Positions 1 through 64,000 of a stretch of 64,000 nt of DNA are shown here, one piece after another. Below the pieces are notes generated by a model. The model worked only from the letters and a program-made list of their open reading frames with translations, made no database searches and was not told the DNA's origin. The translations under genes and the position numbers were made by a program. Location: the NCBI GenBank assembly GCA_020284085.1, contig JACEVL010000018.1, positions 490,001 to 554,000 of the forward strand, read 5' to 3'. The stretch is from Aporrectodea caliginosa. Its lineage: Eukaryota; Annelida; Clitellata; Crassiclitellata; Lumbricidae. The first letter of the stretch is position 1. Each line of letters begins with the position of its first letter.

Positions 1-860
1 GGTGTTATTTGCCCATGTCTGCAAGAATATCTCTGGCAAATGCATTAGTTTCCAGTCACCTAGATTACTGTAACTCACTTCTTACTGGTATCAGCAAGTC
101 AAACATGCTGAAGCTGCAGAGTTTGGAACTATTTGGCTAGAGCCATAACTAATACATGCAAATATGAACTTACACTTGTATGATATAACCCCTATGCTTT
201 AATCTTTGCATTGGCTTCCTGTTCAGCAAAGAATAGCCTATTCATTTCAAATTGGGGCTCATAGTTTATAAAACATTGACCAGCCACTATACTTAAACGA
301 ATCACTTCTTCTCACCCAGACTTATCATTATTCAACAAGGTCATCTGATCATCTTTGTCTGGTCATACCTAAATCAAGAACTGTTCTTGGTGAAAGAGCT
401 TTTTTGGTTGCTGGACTTCTTGGAATCTCTCCCTGTGTCTTTCTGTCCACTCTGCACAGTCACTTATGTCATTTCGTTCTTGACTTAAAACTTGCCTCTT
501 TCAAAGTGCTTATCCACCATAGGCTGCCTATCTGTCTTACATACTGATCTTCTGGATGTTGACCAGATTACGGCTTGGTTGTGATGTGCCATCGATTGAT
601 GTCTTGTGCATTAGACACTGGCATAATAGAAGTTACTAATTACAATTACAATAATGCCCCCTTAAAACAATGGTTTAGAATGTGCCTTTAAAGGTGATAG
701 CATTAAACTTTGCTTTAGTAGCATTGCTACAAAGGTTGCATACCTGTTAGGTTTTGTTGAAAACCTATGTAATTCTTATCACTTGTATTGACATTCGACT
801 CTGTAAAGCACCCTAGAGTAGCTTACTACTTATGATGCTATATAAATATATAAATTGTCA
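1..860 (+). mobile_element. Decayed CR1/L2-type LINE, 3' end, truncated by window edge
   Basis: Frames read SLANALVSSHLDYCNSLLTG followed by ISKSNMLKLQSLEL, the post-RT block (SRLDYCNSLL...LQ) of CR1/L2 reverse transcriptases. Decayed relatives of the HWLP...yK and RSFL..LWN segments follow, with several stops and frameshifts. The region ends near 780-855 in GTAAAGCACCCTAGAGTAG, then GATGCTATATAAATATATAAA, which resembles L2-like 3' termini. It is a dead copy in upstream DNA. Confidence 0.65.
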
Positions 861-2015
861 TCATTACACTGATAATTTATATGAAAATGAAGTAATATGT
901 TAATTTATTGTAGACATATTGAAGATGAAGCGAAAAATATGTCTCCTAACTGCACAAATGATGAGCCGACAACACTAACAGCAGATTGACACATCGGAGG
1001 AGAGCACATCAAATAAACCAGACAGTTTTAAATAATACTGTGATGTATAAATTGAATATTTGATTTTGAGGAAATACTTTTGTCATGTATACTTCAGCTT
1101 AAATCGATTTGAATATTATTTCAAGGTGAAACATTCATCAAAGACATCTCATATCGTTATGGTATGGTAATTAGGTTTGAATTGTTAGTGCATAATGATA
1201 TGGATTTCATATAGTTACAGCTTAGTTTGAACAAGTAGTAAATGGTTCTCACTAGGGAATATGAACCTGATAGCTTCTTAAAACCTGATTGTATGGGTTT
1301 GGTAGCAGTCAACAACTGGAATCAAAACAGCGTCATATGCTGTACCAAACGGATAACTATCAAGTGCATTTACATCAAGCAAAAAACTCTACAGAGGTTG
1401 AAAGGAATTGTTTCATGAACATATAATTGTCAATAATTATTGTCACTTTTCTGTTCCATTTATTTGATCATAATCGCAGCCTGAACCCTGGTTTATGCAC
1501 TAGATAAGTTTAAATAAAAGCATCCAGTTTACGATTATATGATGTGGTAAAGTACAATGTTTGTAAATGGTAAAGGATCATACGACAAGGCCAACAAATG
1601 CTATGAACTGTTAAATAAGCAAGTACATAACCAGCACAGTGTTATCGTTATTGTTCTTATGGCGTGCTATGTATGATGCACAATATACAATGTATATTAC
1701 ACAATGTGCACAATGCGTTCTGTTGTATTTGCATTGATCTGTATCACCTGAATCGGGTTAGTTTTATGATCTGAATGGTGGTAAATGTGCGTTTGCACAC
1801 TGTCAAACCCGGGTTTTCAGGTGTGTGTAAACCAGAGTTTTTGGGTTTCAAAATGACCAGGTTACCCAGGTACCTGTAAACCCAAGTTTGCATTCCATAG
1901 TTCTCATCTACCAGGTTACAGGTTGCAATTCTTAGTTACATAAATTTTTTAAATTGCGATTCTAATTTACTGCACGTATTTCATGTGCACAGTCAGCGAA
2001 TCTGAATCACATCTC
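861..2015. other. Upstream AT-rich DNA, no gene seen
   Basis: No coding pattern or clear element was recognised. A short cluster of TGTAAACCC-like motifs in both orientations lies around 1800-1905 and may be a degraded inverted-repeat element. Confidence 0.4.
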
Positions 2016-2370
2016 CAGGATCTTGTATCATGTCTCCATTGAGCAGATGTGACACGAGTTCCTGGAAGGTTGTGTTGTAATATTATGCCTTCCAGATTTG
2101 CAGCAGAAGTTTTTTTCACACGCTCCTATATGCACCACAGCAACTAACCAAAATTGTTAATTTATTGACATATTTTGAGAATGGTTGATGGCAAGGTATG
2201 CAAACTGCTTGTGCAGGGTTGTAATCATAACCTTGAGATTTCCACAGTGCCCAATAAAAGGGAAGTCATTGTAACCAGCTTATTCAGAGGCGCTAAGTCA
2301 AAACATGTTAAAACCGTTCATAATAATTACATGGAGTCTATTCAGCACTTGAACCTGTTGGATAGACTTG
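2016..2370. repeat. Dispersed repeat, copy 1 (related to 3640-3960)
   Basis: GGAAGGTTGTGT, GCCTTCCAGA, CTATATGC-CCACA, AACTAACC and TTTATTGACA occur in the same order and spacing as in the repeat at 3640-3960. It is probably a decayed LINE fragment on the minus strand. A 69-codon open frame (2175-2384) lies inside and has no independent support as a gene. Confidence 0.5.
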
Positions 2371-3429
2371 GCTTAACTGCATAGACATTGTACAAACATG
2401 CCACGCAATTATAGACCACTGTACTGCATGTGGAAACTTTCAGTTTGAATCGAGTATTTTCCTATGCCGTTGTATATTACGTGATTCCATTTTTTAAAAT
2501 AATAAATACAGATTGAATACTCATGTTAGTTATTATTAGATAGCAATACATCCATGTTAGTAGCCTACATTGAACATGGCTTTTCAAGTTTTCATGTTAA
2601 ATTTCCTGCCAGTTTCAAGTACGTAGTTATTGATTCGGGGTGAGTACTGAAGTGTTATTATTCTGTGGCAAACAATGCTACTTTTTGCAGTTTTTAATCT
2701 CAGATGAAGTAAGAACTGCTTCCAAAATTATTTTATATTCACAATCCTTTGTAGAAGCTGTAGACCATTGATAACTTACAAAAATGGTGTTGACAAATAT
2801 ATTAAACATTCTCATGAAATATATTTCCCCAGACAAACTACTGACTACTGAAAAAACATTAAAATTGATTGTGGAACTCTTTATCGGATGATATTAAAAG
2901 AGAAAATAGTCTCTACATTTTCAAGAAAATAATAAAAAAGATATTGTTGTTTAAATATGTTGATGTGTAGCTATTGGTCAATATACTTCTATCTGCTCAC
3001 CTGTCTAACTATATCATACTTTGCATTTAATATGTTAGCATTTCTTTACCAATCTTCTTAATTAAATCTATTATTAAGTCATTGTTGATATTGGTATTAC
3101 ATGTATTGTGATGCTGTACTGCTGTTATTTTTTTTATTATTATTCTGTTACTACTTTTAGTATTATTTAAGTCATATTTAAGTACTATGTAAGTATCAAA
3201 TACATTTATGATTTATAATCAAGAAAGAGGGGTCAAGCTTAGTATAGTAAGCTATTAGCTTTTCTTGGCTCCTGTTCCACTGTACTTGTGTCTCATGTCT
3301 GTAACCTAAAACCTGTTCTGTGCAATAAATTCAATTCAATTCAAAAACAAATTTCAACTTGTGCCAAATTGTCTGATCCATGTGCATTTGACGTGCATCC
3401 ACATGTTCTCCACGTTTGTGGTGTGTACC

Positions 3430-3960
3430 TCAAATAAGTAAGTAAGTAAGTAAGTAAGTATATTCTTTAATATAACCAGCTGCCAAACAGCACTCTGGTG
3501 AACAAGCATGGGCAATATAAATTAACATAAACATCAAGCATCAAAATCTACAATGTATCTTAAGACCAGTGAGATTGCGAGACAGATCTAATTAGTATGT
3601 CATTCGACCCATGCACAACAGAATGCATGAAATTGTCACCCTCTAAGCTCTCCAGATTCCAATTGATTGGATTAATATGAGTTTGTGGAAGGTTGTGTGC
3701 CTTCCAGAGTTGTAGCTCAAATTTGTCTCGAACATTCTTATATGCGCCACAGACACTTACCCATCTCCTAGTTTATTGACAAAAACATTTTGAAAAATCT
3801 TTGTGTCACTCTGTTACTTAGGAGCCTACTGATCAACTTATTTGTTTGATAGTCCCTTAAAACTGGACTTTGGACTGTCTGCAGCTGATCATGTATAAAG
3901 AGTATACATGTAGCTGGCCCAATTGTGAGGGAATGGAGTGGTTCTATGCTACAACACATC
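3430..3960 (-). mobile_element. LINE 3' end with (TTAC)n tail, minus strand
   Basis: Read on the minus strand, the element ends GCTGTTTGGCAGCTGG, then TTATATTAAAGAATATAC, followed by a (TTAC)n tail (plus-strand 3435-3460). The same ending appears on the plus strand at 63630-63702. The body at 3640-3960 matches 2016-2370. It is a 5'-truncated, decayed non-LTR retrotransposon. Confidence 0.55.
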
Positions 3961-4089
3961 TTTCCATTAACTCATATCACATCTGATGAATGGCGAGCTG
4001 ATTCCAAACTGGAAAACTGAAACACCATTTTTATGCATTCCGTTACTATGCATGAACAGAACATCATAGCGCCACAAAATTCATTCATT

Positions 4090-4165
4090 TTGCGGATTTA
4101 TATAGCACCCCTTCAAGGTAACTATTCAGGGTGCTTGCGCCTAGCCCCGGCTGAAATGGACAACG
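4090..4165 (-). mobile_element. SINE-A 3' fragment
   Basis: The string ATATAGCACCCCTTCAAGG, followed by TATTCAGGGTGC, is the reverse complement of the SINE-A 3' region (GAGC-CCTCTGAGTAG...CTTGAAGGGGCGCTATA). The head is missing. Confidence 0.5.
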
Positions 4166-5039
4166 AGTTATTCACACAAAAAGTGCGCGGATGCATGTGC
4201 AAAGGAAACTGAAAAGACCTCTCACATATTCTTACATATATCAGAAACTTGGCCAATTACACAAGTTCTCTTTCATAAACATGTGTCATCGTGTTCGTTA
4301 CTCATTGATTGCTTACTTCCTTGGAAAATCAATGTACTGAGCTTGCAATAGTCTGCTTCACAGAATCACAGTCAGATGCGACCATATTGTTTATCGTGAT
4401 TGGCCCCAGGCGGTCTGAACTCTTAAGTCAAATTTTACCGACAGTCCTTCCCGGAGCGAGCAGCGCTCTCCTTTCTCTCACAGTCTGGGCAGGCCATATT
4501 GTTTACACGTTGGCGATCGCAAACGATTGTTTACGTAAATTTACCTATTTTGATGCAGCGAAAGGCAAACAAAACCAAACAATACGACCGTCCGAGGAAC
4601 TAAATAAAAGCTCTGCCATAATGGCACCGCCGAAAACTAATCGACACTCACTTTCCACATTCTACAATCAGAGGAACGGGCACAGCCGATTGGAGCATTT
4701 GCTTATTCGGATACACACTTCTCAATTCAGTACACTGTTAATCGTAACCTCGGAATCTATAAAGCGCTACATAAAAGCTTATTCATATGTGCTGCGTTAA
4801 GTCAGACTGGTTGTCCAGGTAATAATTACCAAGTAAAGACAAAAATCTAACTGCCAGAACACCACATAGAACTCTTGCGCATACGTTACATCGCTTGTAA
4901 TCAGCGATTTTATTTGGCATACTCTTCCAAGATCACAGAAATTCAACAGTCAAAATATGACGATTCCCCGTTAAATGGCCTTTCGATAGAAAAAACATTT
5001 AAAATCGAGAGCAATTTCTCAGAATTTGGCATCGCCGTG
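4166..5039. other. Upstream flank of the exon 1A island
   Basis: A 163-codon open frame runs 4309-4800. It has no domain, no repeat structure and no convincing protein composition. I treat it as a chance frame in a GC-richer flank. Nothing else is recognised. Confidence 0.4.
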
Positions 5040-5657
5040 ACGACCTGTTGTTAATCCGTAGGTAAACAGACGGCGGGTCTGTTATTCGCTCACCACAACA
5101 AATAATTGCCGAGATTTAGAGGTCATAGGTTAAACGTGGGCCCGTCTGTCCTAAGGGGCGACAGGCTGCTGCGGTCGTCGGACGACTCTAATTGGCTGAA
5201 CGGAGGGGTGGGAGGGTGTGACCGGTCTACTTTATGCGATAGGTGTGCAAGGCTGTTGAGGCGGCCTTTGACTCGCCAGTCCCGTCTTGAAGGCGCCATC
5301 GACGTTCAGCCGTTTATTGGTGAGCATTCGCCAGTAGCGTTATCGAGCCATTAGCCGGTTATTAATGGTGGGTCCCTCCTCCCTCCTCACGTCGTCCTCC
5401 TCCTGCCGCCGCCGCCGCCACCGCTGCCTGGCTGCCAGCTACTCCGCCTTCTCAGCCAATATTGACCCGCGCGTAGTTTCTGAAATGGAAGAGGAGGTCG
5501 AGCGACGACGACGACGAATAGTTCGAAAGAGAGTTGAACGGCAAGTGGCGCTGGATTATCCAATTTATCCGTCGTCGCGAGCATTACGACTGAAACAGGT
5601 CGAGATTATCGGAGGGTTATTTTCGTGTCGTTGTAAGGCGGAGAGTTGTGCGACGCC
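5040..5657 (+). promoter_or_regulatory. CpG-rich island and probable promoter/5'UTR of exon 1A
   Basis: In an AT-rich window this stretch is clearly richer in G, C and CpG (for example TCGTCGGACGACT, CGACGACGACGACG) and contains a CCG-rich tract near 5405-5430. It ends directly at the exon 1A start codon. No TATA box stands out, as expected for a CpG-type promoter. An ATG at 5365 opens a 104-codon frame that overlaps the main start and stops at 5679. It would act as an overlapping uORF if the transcript starts upstream of it. The transcription start is not determined. Confidence 0.55.
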
Positions 5658-63536
<57,879 letters not shown>

Positions 63537-63559
63537 GTAAGTGAGAATAAATACTGGGC

Positions 63560-63702
63560 AATTAGAACATAATGCTGTATGCTGTACTCTTATTGATTAT
63601 AATGCTGATTGATTTTTTATTTGTCTTAAGATGTTTATACACTGGAGTGTTGTTTTTTGGCAACCAGTTTAACAAAGAATATGCTTACTTACTTACTTAT
63701 AA
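63560..63702 (+). mobile_element. LINE 3' end with (TTAC)n tail
   Basis: ACACTGGAGTGTTGTTTTTT, then GGCAACCAGTTTAACAAAGA, ATATGC and TTACTTACTTACTTA parallel the minus-strand element at 3430-3500. It is a plus-strand copy in intron 14, short and 5'-truncated. Confidence 0.5.
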
Positions 63703-64000
63703 TGTTAAGAGTTACGTAAAGGAGTCATATTGCACAGTTGTCTGACATTCTTCTACAGTTGTCTGTGCTGTCTACGTAGACATAAGTTGTTAATTGAGTT
63801 TTAAATGCTCTTTTCTTGATGGTTGAATATTATTGACTAAATGCACGATTCCAATGATTGCCTTATCAAGATTTAATGTTGTAAGGAATATTTCTGATTA
63901 GTATGCATGCCTGGCATCTCGCTAGCTCTTTGAAGCATGCCAGGGTCATCCTCAAGCACTTACAAACATGTGTAACCCATGTCTAAAGAACTTTGAAATC

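Noticed and set aside
1740..1930. Inverted-repeat element with TGTAAACCC motifs
   Set aside because: Motifs are present in both orientations but are short, and no boundaries or duplication are visible.
4309..4800. 163-codon plus-strand frame upstream of exon 1A
   Set aside because: No domain, no splice signals, and a mixed composition typical of a chance frame. It could only be revived by a protein match or transcript support.

Overview
The window is animal genomic DNA and holds the 5' two thirds of one large multi-exon gene on the + strand. The gene is a netrin-receptor homologue of the neogenin/DCC (frazzled, UNC-40) family. Thirteen internal exons between 38665 and 63536 join without a frame break. 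They encode four immunoglobulin domains, three complete fibronectin type III domains and the first half of a fourth. The match to the vertebrate family is clear at residue level, for example KPDEG-YQCVA and GTI-SR-AKL in Ig1, and VRPFTSSIAVSWTPP followed by GYGIG in FN4. The remaining FNIII repeats, the membrane segment and the cytoplasmic P1-P3 motifs must lie beyond 64000.

Two separate first exons, each with an in-frame upstream stop, a start codon and a signal-peptide-like stretch, end in splice phase 1. Both fit exon 2 exactly: exon 1A (5658-5817, in a CpG-rich island) and exon 1B (31253-31334, in a second GC-richer region). The simplest reading is two alternative promoters 25 kb apart giving the same mature receptor with different leaders. 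A weaker third candidate lies at 10178-10238. All splice sites proposed are GT-AG, and the module borders are mostly phase 1, as usual for Ig/FNIII genes.

The rest is intron or upstream DNA, AT-rich and densely seeded with transposable elements. I see eight short nonautonomous DNA elements with 8-bp target duplications (mostly hAT-like); a mariner with DD37D spacing, long terminal inverted repeats, TA duplications, one nonsense codon and one frameshift, itself carrying a nested LINE fragment; a Harbinger-like element with a TTA duplication; and a GTCCATAAATGACGTCA-ended element carrying four perfect TGACGTCA palindromes just upstream of promoter B. Two tRNA-derived SINE families (here called A and B), several decayed CR1/L2-like and other LINE fragments, and many microsatellites and minisatellites are also present. 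Three long hairpins are notable (6548-6620, 51136-51207, and the tail-to-tail SINE-B pair at 20495-21040).

The organism is an invertebrate animal, probably marine: a vertebrate-like neogenin, tRNA-SINEs and a rich DNA-transposon load fit an ambulacrarian (hemichordate or echinoderm), a lancelet or a mollusc. I cannot fix the phylum from the sequence alone. No rRNA gene, functional tRNA gene, CRISPR array or prokaryotic operon is present. Nearly all of the other open reading frames are chance products of repeats or introns.
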